39,119 nucleotides of DNA from an uncultured Eubacteriales bacterium (GTDB lineage Bacteria; Bacillota; Clostridia; Oscillospirales; CAG-272), in assembly GCA_934378145.1 (NCBI GenBank), contig CAKXXW010000015.1, forward strand, positions 1 to 39,119. Reading direction: 5' to 3'. A program made the position numbers and the translations under genes. Positions within the stretch are counted from its first letter, which is position 1; each line of letters begins with the position of its first letter. Of this stretch, positions 24,948 through 32,449 are shown piece by piece. The notes under the pieces are model-generated. The model did not search any database, was not told where the DNA came from, and was given only the letters and a program-made list of their open reading frames with translations.

Positions 24948-25175
24948 TCAGAATTCCACCTTGGTGTCCAGAATGCCGTCGTCCTTTGCACTGCATCCGC
25001 CGCCGGCTACATTGTCAAGTTCATCATCGGGAAGTTCGCCCGCCGCCGGATGGAGCTTTGCAAAGTAGGTCTCCGCGGTCTCATCGGTCAGTTCCATTCC
25101 GTTTTCCTTTGCGAGAGCCATCAGCTCTTCGGGGGTCTTTGCTCCTTTTGCCTTGAGAATAAGTTCTTTTTCCAT
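24948..25175 (-). CDS. Nif11-leader precursor C with truncated core
   Basis: 75 aa. A full Nif11 leader (DDELDNVAGGG, residues 50-60) is followed by only 15 residues, CSAKDDGILDTKVEF. These align with the first core segment of the paralogues (CYxKDGxLxTTxGY) and stop just before the second conserved Cys. The DNA after the TGA does not resume a homologous core in any frame I read. It retains a good GGAGG site and could be a decoy leader, a short peptide in its own right, or a decaying copy of precursor B. Confidence 0.8.
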   Translation of the reverse strand: MEKELILKAKGAKTPEELMALAKENGMELTDETAETYFAKLHPAAGELPDDELDNVAGGGCSAKDDGILDTKVEF

Positions 25176-25191
25176 TGTCGGCCTCCGTTAT

Positions 25192-25608
25192 TTATGATTT
25201 TTTTCTGTTAGCAGGGTGGTAGCACTGACGGGGCGTCGCCACATCCGCCAGCTTCATAAACAGCTCAAGAACATCCGTCCAGAGAGAAGCACACTGAGCA
25301 TTCGGGTCATTGCCCCAATATCTGCACCTGTAACAGGTGCCTTTCACGCCGTCCGTCCTGCCGCCTTCTTCATAATGCTTGCATTTGTAGCCGCCGGTAG
25401 TCTTAAGGTTTCCGTCATCCGCATAGCATCCGCCGCCGGCGACATTATCAAGCTCCTCGTCGGAAAGCTCGCCCGTCTTCGGGTGGAGATAATCATAAAG
25501 AGTCTGTGCGTTCTCTTCGGTAAGGTCTATACCGTTTTCTTTGCCGAGAGCTATAAGCTCCTCTGTGTTCTTTGCCTCTTTTGCCTTGGTAACAAGTTCT
25601 TTATTCAT
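25192..25608 (-). CDS. Nif11-leader RiPP precursor D
   Basis: 138 aa, the longest precursor. Leader 1-60 (EELIALGKENGIDLT, ending DEELDNVAGGG). Core Cys at 61, 76, 92, 95, 106 and 129, with CYADDGNLKTT, GYKCK and KGTCYRCRYW conserved. A helical insert (SLWTDVLELFMKLADVA) precedes the final Cys, which is in CYHPAN instead of CLNPNN. It starts 15 bases after precursor E in the same transcript. Confidence 0.86.
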   Translation of the reverse strand: MNKELVTKAKEAKNTEELIALGKENGIDLTEENAQTLYDYLHPKTGELSDEELDNVAGGGCYADDGNLKTTGGYKCKHYEEGGRTDGVKGTCYRCRYWGNDPNAQCASLWTDVLELFMKLADVATPRQCYHPANRKKS

Positions 25609-25623
25609 TTTTATGTACTCCGA

Positions 25624-26004
25624 TCAGGATTTTTTCATATTATTCGGGTTGAGACATTTTAAGGGGCGTCCGACCTCCTCGTAACCGATACGGGAATCCT
25701 GATCCCACCATTTGCACGCACAGCAGGTACCCTTTATGCCGCCGATCGTCTCACTTTTTTCAAAATACTTGCATCCGTAGCCGATAGTGGTCTTGAGATA
25801 TCCGTCCTTTGAATAGCATCCGCCGCCGGCGACATTGTCAAGCTCGTCATCGGACAGCTCGCCCGTCTTCGGATGGAGCTGATCAAAGTAGTTCTTTGCT
25901 TCTTCCTCGGTAAGTTCGGTGCCGTTTTCCTTTGCAAGGTCCATAAGCTCCCCGACGCTGTTTGTTTCCTTCGCCTTTGCGATAATTTCTTTGCTGAAAT
26001 CCAT
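25624..26004 (-). CDS. Nif11-leader RiPP precursor E (first of the array)
   Basis: 126 aa. Leader 1-61 (GELMDLAKENGTELT, ending DDELDNVAGG). Core with Cys 63, 78, 94, 95, 97 and 117; motifs CYSKDGYLKTT, GYGCKYFE, KGTCCACKWW and RPLKCLNPNN. A strong GAAGGAGAT ribosome site precedes the ATG at 26004. It is closest to A in sequence, especially at both core ends. It is preceded by a short AT-rich gap (26005-26058) after the start-less Cys-rich frame. Confidence 0.88.
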   Translation of the reverse strand: MDFSKEIIAKAKETNSVGELMDLAKENGTELTEEEAKNYFDQLHPKTGELSDDELDNVAGGGCYSKDGYLKTTIGYGCKYFEKSETIGGIKGTCCACKWWDQDSRIGYEEVGRPLKCLNPNNMKKS

Positions 26005-26058
26005 GATGTGGTATCTCCTTCTGTATTTTTTATTTTTAAAATAAAATGGTTACTGTTT

Positions 26059-26316
26059 TCAGTTGCTCTTTTTATAGCCGCATCTGACACACTTCAGAAA
26101 GCGTCCGCTGTCAAGCAGCGAGCCGCAGGTGAAAAGGCTGCCATCGCTCCACGAGCCGAAGCAGGCGCCCTCTTTCGGGAGTTCATCGGCGGTGCATTTG
26201 TCGCAGGAGGCAGAGGCGCTCCGTCCGCCGGAGACTTCTTTCAGTTCCTCCTCGGCAAGTTCCCTGCCGCTCTCTTTCTTTTTCTGTTCGTCCTTATGGC
26301 GCTTCTCCCTATCAGT
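26059..26316 (-). pseudogene. Cys-rich leader-like frame without a start codon
   Basis: 85 sense codons from just past the stop codon of the upstream sigma factor gene to TGA at 26059-26061. The read-out has a Lys/Glu-rich leader-like part ending ELAEEELKEVSGG, then a core with six Cys: SCDKC, EGACFGSW, LFTCGS and LKCVRCGYKKSN. This is a credible Gly-Gly precursor, but the frame holds no ATG, GTG or TTG, and it is offset from the sigma gene by one base. It may be a precursor that lost its start through an indel, a frameshifted C-terminal extension of the sigma gene, or a gene using a rare start. The Shine-Dalgarno-like GGGAG just upstream is intact. Confidence 0.5.
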
Positions 26317-26794
26317 TCATAAAATCCCGCAGGCTGTTCAGGGCACTTTTGTGCAAAACCTTTGCATATGCGTATGATATGCCGAGCCGCTCCGCAATTT
26401 CCTTCAGCGACATCTGCCTGTAATATCTGAAGATTATCAATGTGCGTGATCTCTCGTCAAGCTGTGAAAGCGCCCGGCTGAGTTCCTTCAGCGATTCCTC
26501 GCGCAGGATCCCGTCGCTGAGACATTCCCCGTCCGGAAGGTCATCGGGCAGCTCGGAATATGTACGGTTCCTTCGGAGGTAGTCCGTGACCGTGTTTTTC
26601 GTTATCGTGTAGATCCAGGTCGAGACCGACGCCCGAGCCGGATCAAAGGTGCTGTATTTTTCGTAGACCTTAAGAAAGATCTCGCTTACAAGATCCTCCG
26701 CGTCCTTCGTGTCATAAAGCTTTGAGAAAACATACCCGCTTACCTTATCGCGGTATTCCCGATACAGTTCTTCCTTTTCCGTCATCGTATTCAT
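26312..26794 (-). CDS. ECF-type sigma-70 family sigma factor
   Basis: 160 aa. Region 2 is DTKDAEDLVSEIFLKVYEKY with YTITKNTVTDYLRR behind it. Region 4 is LDERSRTLIIFRYYRQMSLKEIAERLGISYAYAKVLHKSALNSLRDF. It lacks regions 1 and 3, as usual for ECF-type factors. Its start overlaps the 77-aa gene by 4 bases (ATGA). Being embedded in the cluster, it probably directs transcription of the precursors or of the whole cluster. No classic transmembrane anti-sigma gene follows; control may lie with the small protein upstream or with the partner-switching genes. Confidence 0.87.
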   Translation of the reverse strand: MNTMTEKEELYREYRDKVSGYVFSKLYDTKDAEDLVSEIFLKVYEKYSTFDPARASVSTWIYTITKNTVTDYLRRNRTYSELPDDLPDGECLSDGILREESLKELSRALSQLDERSRTLIIFRYYRQMSLKEIAERLGISYAYAKVLHKSALNSLRDFMN

Positions 26795-27024
26795 AAGCTA
26801 CCGTCCCGGGGATCCTTAGGCTTTTTTACGGGTACCGCCTCCCCTGCCGCGCTTACATCGAAAAGCTCGTCGTCGGAGATCTCGGCACCGTAGCGGCGCT
26901 CGGAATTTTCGATCAGCGCCTCAAGTGACGGTTCGTTCTCAAACCTCTGATAATCAAAGAGTGCGGAAAGCATTTTTTCATTCACGGAGATATCTTCGGC
27001 TCCGTGTCCGTTTTTGTTTTTCAC
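26791..27024 (-). CDS. Small leader-like protein coupled to the sigma factor
   Basis: 77 aa, starting with GTG at 27024 behind GGGAGAAAGAG. The middle (YQRFENEPSLEALIENSERRY) is helical and is followed by AEISDDELFDVSAAGEA, which resembles the ELSDDELDNVAGG end of the Nif11 leaders with Ala-Gly in place of Gly-Gly. The short tail is Lys/Pro-rich with no Cys. It overlaps the sigma gene by 4 bases. It could be a regulator that binds the sigma factor, or a leader-bearing signal peptide cut by the C39 transporter. I do not recognise a named family. Confidence 0.6.
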   Translation of the reverse strand: MKNKNGHGAEDISVNEKMLSALFDYQRFENEPSLEALIENSERRYGAEISDDELFDVSAAGEAVPVKKPKDPRDGSL

Positions 27025-27116
27025 TGCGCTCTTTCTCCCTTCTGTTTATTTATACGGCGGAAAACCCGAAAGAGCTACAAAAAGACTCAAAATATTTTTC
27101 CGCAACCGGTCCGTTT

Positions 27117-29321
27117 TCAGTCGTGGATCGTTTCGGGGACGCTGTCAAGCCTCTGACGGGAAACAAGCTCGGCAAAAAAGCCGTTCTTCTCGATAAGCTC
27201 GTCGTATTTGCCGTCCTCGATGATCTTTCCCTTATCAAGGACTATGATCCTGTCGCACTGTTTTATGGTCGACAGACGGTGAGCTATCACTATCCTCGTG
27301 CATTTAAGGCTGTCAAGCGACTCCGAGATCTTCTTCTGTGTAATATTGTCAAGCGCGCTCGTCGCCTCGTCAAACATGAGGATCTTCGGCTTCGGTGCGA
27401 TCGCACGGGCGATCATGAGCCTTTGACGCTGACCTCCCGATATGCCTCCCGCGCCCTCGGAGATCATGGTGTCCATTCCCATAGGCATACTTCTTATATC
27501 GTCGGCAATGCCGGCAAGCTCTGCAGCTTCCCATGCATCCTGCCGTGACAGCCACGGGGCGGAGATCACTATATTTGAATAGATATCCCCCTGAAACAGC
27601 TTGCCGTTCTGCATAACGACGCCGATGCGCCGTCTCAGCGAACGCAGTTCGATCTTCTCAAGATCCTTTCCGTCATAATATATCGCACCCTTCTTCGGAT
27701 GCTCGAAGCCGAGAAGGAGCCTCATAAGCGTGGACTTTCCGCATCCGGTCTTTCCGACGATCGCCACATACTGCCCGGGACGGATCTTGAGCGACAGGTC
27801 GTCGATCACAAGAGGCATATTCTCGGAATAACCGAAGGATACATTGTTAAGCTCGATACCGCCCGAAAGCCTTGTCAGCACCTGCTTGCCGTCGGACACC
27901 TCGGGGACCGCATCGAAAAAGGGCTTGACCATGGTAAGTATCGGCTTTATCTGCGCTGCGGTGAGCGCTATTCCGGCAAGCGACATAAATGCACCCGAGA
28001 CCATACCGTATGCGGTACTGAAGGCGTAATAATCGGCGACCGAAATGCCCGATTCGACCGCAAGGACATACATCACGATAGTCCCCACAAGGCTTATCGC
28101 AAGGCTTATGACCGAGTTAAGCTCGATAAATGCCGGGGGACCGTACTCAAGGTCGGCGCTCTTCGCATAAAGATTTCCCCACCTTGCGAAGGCTCGCTTC
28201 TCCGCCCCCGCCAGCCTTATCTTCTGTATCCCCGTGATGAATGAGTAGATCATACCGCTCTCCTTGCCGGAGATCTCCATCTGCTGAGTGCTGAGATTCA
28301 TCTCCACAAGGGACGAAACGATCGAAAACACGACGGTCACAAGGATTATTATCAGCGCCGGCACAACGAGCGTCGGAGCATAAGCAAATATCTGCGATAT
28401 ATATATGAGAGAAAACAGCGATGTAAGCCCCGTCGACAACACCGTTGACACGAGCATCCGGCAAAGCACTCCTACCTGTGACGCGCGGCTTGAAAGCTCA
28501 CCCGAGCTGTATTGCTTGAAAAAGTCTGCCGGAAGCGACATCACGCGCATCATCGTAGCCGCCTCGACCGAGATATTCAGCTTCGTCTCGATCCTCGCCG
28601 TTATCATATTTTTCACGGCGGTAATGAGCAGCGTGCTTATCGACACACATACCGAGAAAACGGCGATCGAGGCAAGCAGCCGCACGCTCCCCGACATCAG
28701 CACACGCCCGAAAAGGAGCTTGTTCAGCATCGGAGTTATCATCCCCACAAGCGACAGAGCAAGCGTCACCAGAGCGATCATAACAAGGTCCGCCGCCGAT
28801 AAAGCATGTACAATATATTTGGCAAGCGAAGGGATACTCATCTTTTTCAGCGGGAAGGGCTTGTAAAATGCTATCGCTTCCTCTTCAAAAAGATGAACAT
28901 TCCGGCGGTTTATCTTCCTTTTCCTGCCGGTCTCGTAGTCATAATAGCTGTAACCCGACAGCCCTGACGGCAGCAGCGCCACGACCCTGCCGCTCTCTTT
29001 GAGTACGCCGAGCATAGCTCCGACGGCATCGCGGTACCACTTGCCCTCGAGCTTTACCGTGCGCCGCATGATACCGTAAGGGCGCATGAGGTACTCAAGC
29101 TGCTCGTTCATATCGGATATGTTGTCCGGGACCTCCCGGCTCTTTATGTGATAATATTTAAGTATCTCGTCGATCGCGTCCTTCGTTACCGTGCGGTCGT
29201 CGTTGAGGGCGGCATCTACCCTTTTGCCGGTCACGGCGGCTGCCATATTGGCAAATGCCTCGGCAAAGGCTTCGTCGTCGTTCTTCTTGCGGTCTCTTAT
29301 CTGCTCGTCAAACCAACCCAT
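27117..29321 (-). CDS. NHLM-type ABC transporter, permease/ATP-binding subunit
   Basis: 734 aa. An unusual soluble N-terminal region (about 1-150; FAEAFANMAAAVTGKRVD, YLMRPYGIMRRTVKLEGKWY), typical of the second NHLM bacteriocin ABC protein, is followed by six membrane spans. The nucleotide-binding domain has Walker A GKTGCGKST, signature ISGGQRQRLMIARAI and Walker B ILMFDEATSALD. It lacks a peptidase domain. It lies 17 bases after the peptidase-bearing transporter gene, and the two probably form the export machine for the Nif11 peptides. Confidence 0.88.
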   Translation of the reverse strand: MGWFDEQIRDRKKNDDEAFAEAFANMAAAVTGKRVDAALNDDRTVTKDAIDEILKYYHIKSREVPDNISDMNEQLEYLMRPYGIMRRTVKLEGKWYRDAVGAMLGVLKESGRVVALLPSGLSGYSYYDYETGRKRKINRRNVHLFEEEAIAFYKPFPLKKMSIPSLAKYIVHALSAADLVMIALVTLALSLVGMITPMLNKLLFGRVLMSGSVRLLASIAVFSVCVSISTLLITAVKNMITARIETKLNISVEAATMMRVMSLPADFFKQYSSGELSSRASQVGVLCRMLVSTVLSTGLTSLFSLIYISQIFAYAPTLVVPALIIILVTVVFSIVSSLVEMNLSTQQMEISGKESGMIYSFITGIQKIRLAGAEKRAFARWGNLYAKSADLEYGPPAFIELNSVISLAISLVGTIVMYVLAVESGISVADYYAFSTAYGMVSGAFMSLAGIALTAAQIKPILTMVKPFFDAVPEVSDGKQVLTRLSGGIELNNVSFGYSENMPLVIDDLSLKIRPGQYVAIVGKTGCGKSTLMRLLLGFEHPKKGAIYYDGKDLEKIELRSLRRRIGVVMQNGKLFQGDIYSNIVISAPWLSRQDAWEAAELAGIADDIRSMPMGMDTMISEGAGGISGGQRQRLMIARAIAPKPKILMFDEATSALDNITQKKISESLDSLKCTRIVIAHRLSTIKQCDRIIVLDKGKIIEDGKYDELIEKNGFFAELVSRQRLDSVPETIHD

Positions 29322-29338
29322 ATGCGTCTTTGCCCTCC

Positions 29339-31522
29339 TTATTCGTTTGATACGAGCTGTGTATAGGCTCCGCCGTTCTTCATCAGCTCTTCGTGAGTTC
29401 CGCGCTCCACGACATTTCCGTGATCAAGGACTATTATCTCGTCGCAGTCGCGTATCGTCGACAGACGGTGCGCCACGACGATGCAGGTGATACCGCGGTC
29501 CTTGATCGACCTTACCACATCGTACTCTGTCTTTGCGTCAAGCGCACTCGTCGCCTCATCAAGGATTATGACGGTGGGATCCTGCGCAAGCACACGGGCG
29601 ATCTCCATACGCTGTCTCTGACCGCCCGAGAAGTCCTTTCCTCCCTCGGTCAGCTTATACTGATAGCCGCCTTCACGCTGCATGATGTCCTCGTGAAGCT
29701 GCGCGTCGCGGGCAGCCATTATCATCTCGAAGTCCTCGATCGAGTTGTCCCACATCTTTATATTGTTTGCGATGGTATCCTCAAAAAGGATAATATCCTG
29801 ATCCACTACGGCAAGAGAACCCGTGAACACACCGCGGTCGATCTGCGACATAGGCTTCCCGTCGAAGAGTATCTCGCCGCTCCAGGGCTGGTAAAGCCCC
29901 GATATGAGCTTTGAGAGCGTGGACTTTCCGCAACCCGAGGGCCCGACGAAAGCCACGCGGCTTCCGGGCTTCAGCGTCATGCTGAAATCCTTTATCAGAG
30001 GCTCGGCAAGGCGCGAATAACCGAAGGTGACATTTTTCAGCTCGATATTGCCGGAGAGCTTATCGTACTCCCCTTCCTCAGCCTCGACATTGTTTTCGAA
30101 TACCGGATCGGAGGGATATTTCATGACATCCTCTATCCGTTCCATATCGGTGCGCATCTCCTGAAGCGACTGACCCGCCGAAATAAGCGTCATAGCGGGC
30201 GAAACAAAGGATGAAAGGAACCCCTGAAACGCCATTATCATACCTACGGTGAATTCGCCTTCCATGGCAAGGAAAACGCCGGTCACAAGTACCGCCGTGC
30301 CGCAGACAGAATTTATCAGCCCCGGAAGAAGCCCGAGGATCTGATTCATCCGCAGAAAGCGCACCTTGTTTGTGTTTACGCTCGCCTGATATCCCGCCCA
30401 TTTCTCAAAAAAACCGTTCTCGGCGCCGCTCGCCTTTATCGTTTCTATCATTTCTATACCGGCGACGGTCGTTCCGGCGAGCTTGCCGGCGTCGCGCATC
30501 TGAACGCGCGTGATATTTATGCGCTTTTTTGAGATTATCCTCGAGATCACGAGGTTTGCGACAACGGAAAGAAGACCTATCAAGGTCAGCATTACACTGT
30601 ATCTGAGCATAACGACAAGATAGAACACCATCATTATCGCCTCAAGTGCGAGGGGCGCGAAGGTGTTCACGAGCTGTTCGGCTATCATTGCATTCGATTG
30701 CTGTCTGCCCTGTATGTCTCCCGCCATGCGCTGGGAGAAGAATTCCATCGGCATACGGAGGAGCTTCCACATAAATGTGGTGTTCCCCACCATAGCAAGC
30801 TTGCCGCTGATCCTCAGCGAATAGACCGCCTGTATCCACGCGACGATGAGTTGCACGACACCGATCCCCGCAAACGCAAGGGTAAAGGGCATTAGCCAAT
30901 CGGGATTTTCGTGCGTCAGCAGTCTGTCGAGGAATATCCTCGAGAATGCCGGCGTGATAACGCCGAGAAGCGAGGATATTATCGTGGTCAGGGTGACGAA
31001 GACTATCGCAGCACCCGCGCCGACGAGCCTCTTCTTCGCATAGGAGATCATCGACTGCGGCTTTCCTCCGGGCAAAAAGTCCTCTCCCGGCTCAAAGAGC
31101 AGGCAGATGCCCGTGAAGGATTCGTCGAATGTCTTCATCGGGACGGTATATGTACCCTTTGCGGGGTCGTTCAGCACGGCTTTGTTGCCGCGGAAGCCGT
31201 CAAGGACCACGAAATGGTTGAAATTCCAGTGGATTATGCAGGGGAACTTTCCCTCTTTTCTGAGAGCCTCCGGCTCGTAGCGATAACCCTTCGCAACAAG
31301 TCCGTAGCTTCGGGCGGCGCGGAGGATGTTCCTCGCATTAGAGCCGTCGCGCGAAACTCCGCAGTCAACGCGCACCTGCTCGAGCGGGATCCACTTTTCA
31401 TAATAGGCAAGGATCATCGCAAGGCTCGCGGCACCGCATTCGAGCGCCTCCATCTGCATAACGACGGGGACCTTGGCAACTCCCTTTGTAACGGGGGCTT
31501 TTATCTTTTTTGTCTTCTTCAT
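29339..31522 (-). CDS. NHLM-type ABC transporter with C39 leader peptidase
   Basis: 727 aa. Residues about 18-150 are a C39 peptidase: catalytic Cys29 in ALECGAASLAMI, His103 in WNFNHFVVLDG, Asp119 in LNDPAKG. Six membrane spans follow, then an ATPase with Walker A GPSGCGKST, signature FSGGQRQRMEIARVL and Walker B VIILDEATSALD. Such proteins cleave precursors after Gly-Gly and export the product, matching the VAGG/VVGG leaders encoded downstream. It starts 9 bases after the HlyD-like gene. Confidence 0.92.
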   Translation of the reverse strand: MKKTKKIKAPVTKGVAKVPVVMQMEALECGAASLAMILAYYEKWIPLEQVRVDCGVSRDGSNARNILRAARSYGLVAKGYRYEPEALRKEGKFPCIIHWNFNHFVVLDGFRGNKAVLNDPAKGTYTVPMKTFDESFTGICLLFEPGEDFLPGGKPQSMISYAKKRLVGAGAAIVFVTLTTIISSLLGVITPAFSRIFLDRLLTHENPDWLMPFTLAFAGIGVVQLIVAWIQAVYSLRISGKLAMVGNTTFMWKLLRMPMEFFSQRMAGDIQGRQQSNAMIAEQLVNTFAPLALEAIMMVFYLVVMLRYSVMLTLIGLLSVVANLVISRIISKKRINITRVQMRDAGKLAGTTVAGIEMIETIKASGAENGFFEKWAGYQASVNTNKVRFLRMNQILGLLPGLINSVCGTAVLVTGVFLAMEGEFTVGMIMAFQGFLSSFVSPAMTLISAGQSLQEMRTDMERIEDVMKYPSDPVFENNVEAEEGEYDKLSGNIELKNVTFGYSRLAEPLIKDFSMTLKPGSRVAFVGPSGCGKSTLSKLISGLYQPWSGEILFDGKPMSQIDRGVFTGSLAVVDQDIILFEDTIANNIKMWDNSIEDFEMIMAARDAQLHEDIMQREGGYQYKLTEGGKDFSGGQRQRMEIARVLAQDPTVIILDEATSALDAKTEYDVVRSIKDRGITCIVVAHRLSTIRDCDEIIVLDHGNVVERGTHEELMKNGGAYTQLVSNE

Positions 31523-31531
31523 TTCCCTGCC

Positions 31532-32008
31532 TCAGTTAAGCACAAAGTCAAGCGGTCTTACACGCTCGGTGATGACTTCCACAGAGTAGGTCCCGTCCTT
31601 CACATCCGCGGCATCGACCCTGACAACATAGACCCATTCGCCCTCGTTAAGTCCCGTAAGGTGAATGAGATAGGGATCGTAGCTCGCGTCGAGCTTCACG
31701 GGAGATTCGGCGATCTCCGACACGGCAAGCTCTTTCCCGTCGACCGAAACGAGGGTGCCTTCTCCGAGCTTGTCGATATCCTTCTCTCCGACATAAAGGA
31801 CAAGCTGTCCGTCCTTGCATACTCCCCCCGTTTGCAGGGTGGTGTCAAGGCTTCCGAACATCCCCCAGACGCAGACTCCGATAAGCAGCACGATAACTGC
31901 CGCAAGGATCATCCATACGCTCGGATTTGAGACGCGGATATAGTCATTCACCTGTTCGGGCGAGGTGATCTTGTCGATACTCTTCTGGCGGAATAGCTGT
32001 TTACTCAT
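31532..32008 (-). CDS. Short HlyD-like NHLM secretion protein
   Basis: 158 aa. The N-terminus (LFRQKSIDKITSPEQVNDYI) and one membrane helix at about 31-52 match the start of NHLM membrane-fusion proteins. The usual long coiled-coil hairpin and lipoyl halves are absent: only about 100 residues of beta-rich domain follow (GQLVLYVGEKDIDKLGEGTLV, VYVVRVDAADV). No frameshift or homologous remainder is visible, so this looks like a genuine minimal form. Without an outer membrane to cross, it may only stabilise the transporter pair. Confidence 0.7.
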   Translation of the reverse strand: MSKQLFRQKSIDKITSPEQVNDYIRVSNPSVWMILAAVIVLLIGVCVWGMFGSLDTTLQTGGVCKDGQLVLYVGEKDIDKLGEGTLVSVDGKELAVSEIAESPVKLDASYDPYLIHLTGLNEGEWVYVVRVDAADVKDGTYSVEVITERVRPLDFVLN

Positions 32009-32041
32009 ATTCTTACCTCACTGATCGTTTCCCGGTCGAAA

Positions 32042-32449
32042 TCATATATCCTTGCGGATACGGAGGATATTCTGTCCGTCCTTGTATTCGTAGGTGATCT
32101 CATCCATGGTCTTCTTGACCATAAATATCCCGAGTCCTCCGATCCCGCGCTCCTCCGCCGACAGAGTGATATCGGGGTCGTCCTTTTTCAGCGGATCGTA
32201 AGGGATCCCGCGGTCGATAAAGGTTATTATGACCGAGATAGGCTCCTCCGTGACCTCGACCCTCACGGTAGCCGGACCCGTTTCGGGATTGTAGGCATAG
32301 TGCGCGATGTTGCCGAAAAGCTCATCTATCGCTATGTCTATCTGCATCTGCGCTTTCATCGGGCAGTCGATCTTCTCAAGATGCCCGTTCACGAAATCGG
32401 TCACCTTCTCAATATTCTCAATAGTTGCGGGAATGGTCAGTTCGTTCAT
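32042..32449 (-). CDS. RsbW/SpoIIAB-like ATP-binding protein (anti-sigma kinase)
   Basis: 135 aa GHKL ATPase: N-box IDIAIDELFGNIAHYAY (Asn47), G1 box DRGIPYDP (about 79-86), and G2 box RGIGGLGIFMVKK (101-113). In partner switching such a protein phosphorylates the STAS antagonist and otherwise holds a sigma factor or other target. It overlaps the phosphatase gene by 4 bases. The target in this cluster is not proven. Confidence 0.85.
   Translation of the reverse strand: MNELTIPATIENIEKVTDFVNGHLEKIDCPMKAQMQIDIAIDELFGNIAHYAYNPETGPATVRVEVTEEPISVIITFIDRGIPYDPLKKDDPDITLSAEERGIGGLGIFMVKKTMDEITYEYKDGQNILRIRKDI

Noticed and set aside
25624..26004. YG in precursor E as a splicease recognition site
   Set aside because: GYGC occurs only in E; A and D have GYKC, and the maturase has no features that would point to splicing chemistry.
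25873..26322. 149-codon plus-strand frame over the start-less Cys-rich frame
   Set aside because: It is antisense to precursor E and the Cys-rich frame, with an Ala/Phe/Leu-rich read-out and no ribosome site.
30911..31930. 339-codon open frame on the plus strand
   Set aside because: Antisense to the C39 transporter and HlyD-like genes; composition is that of a shadow frame.
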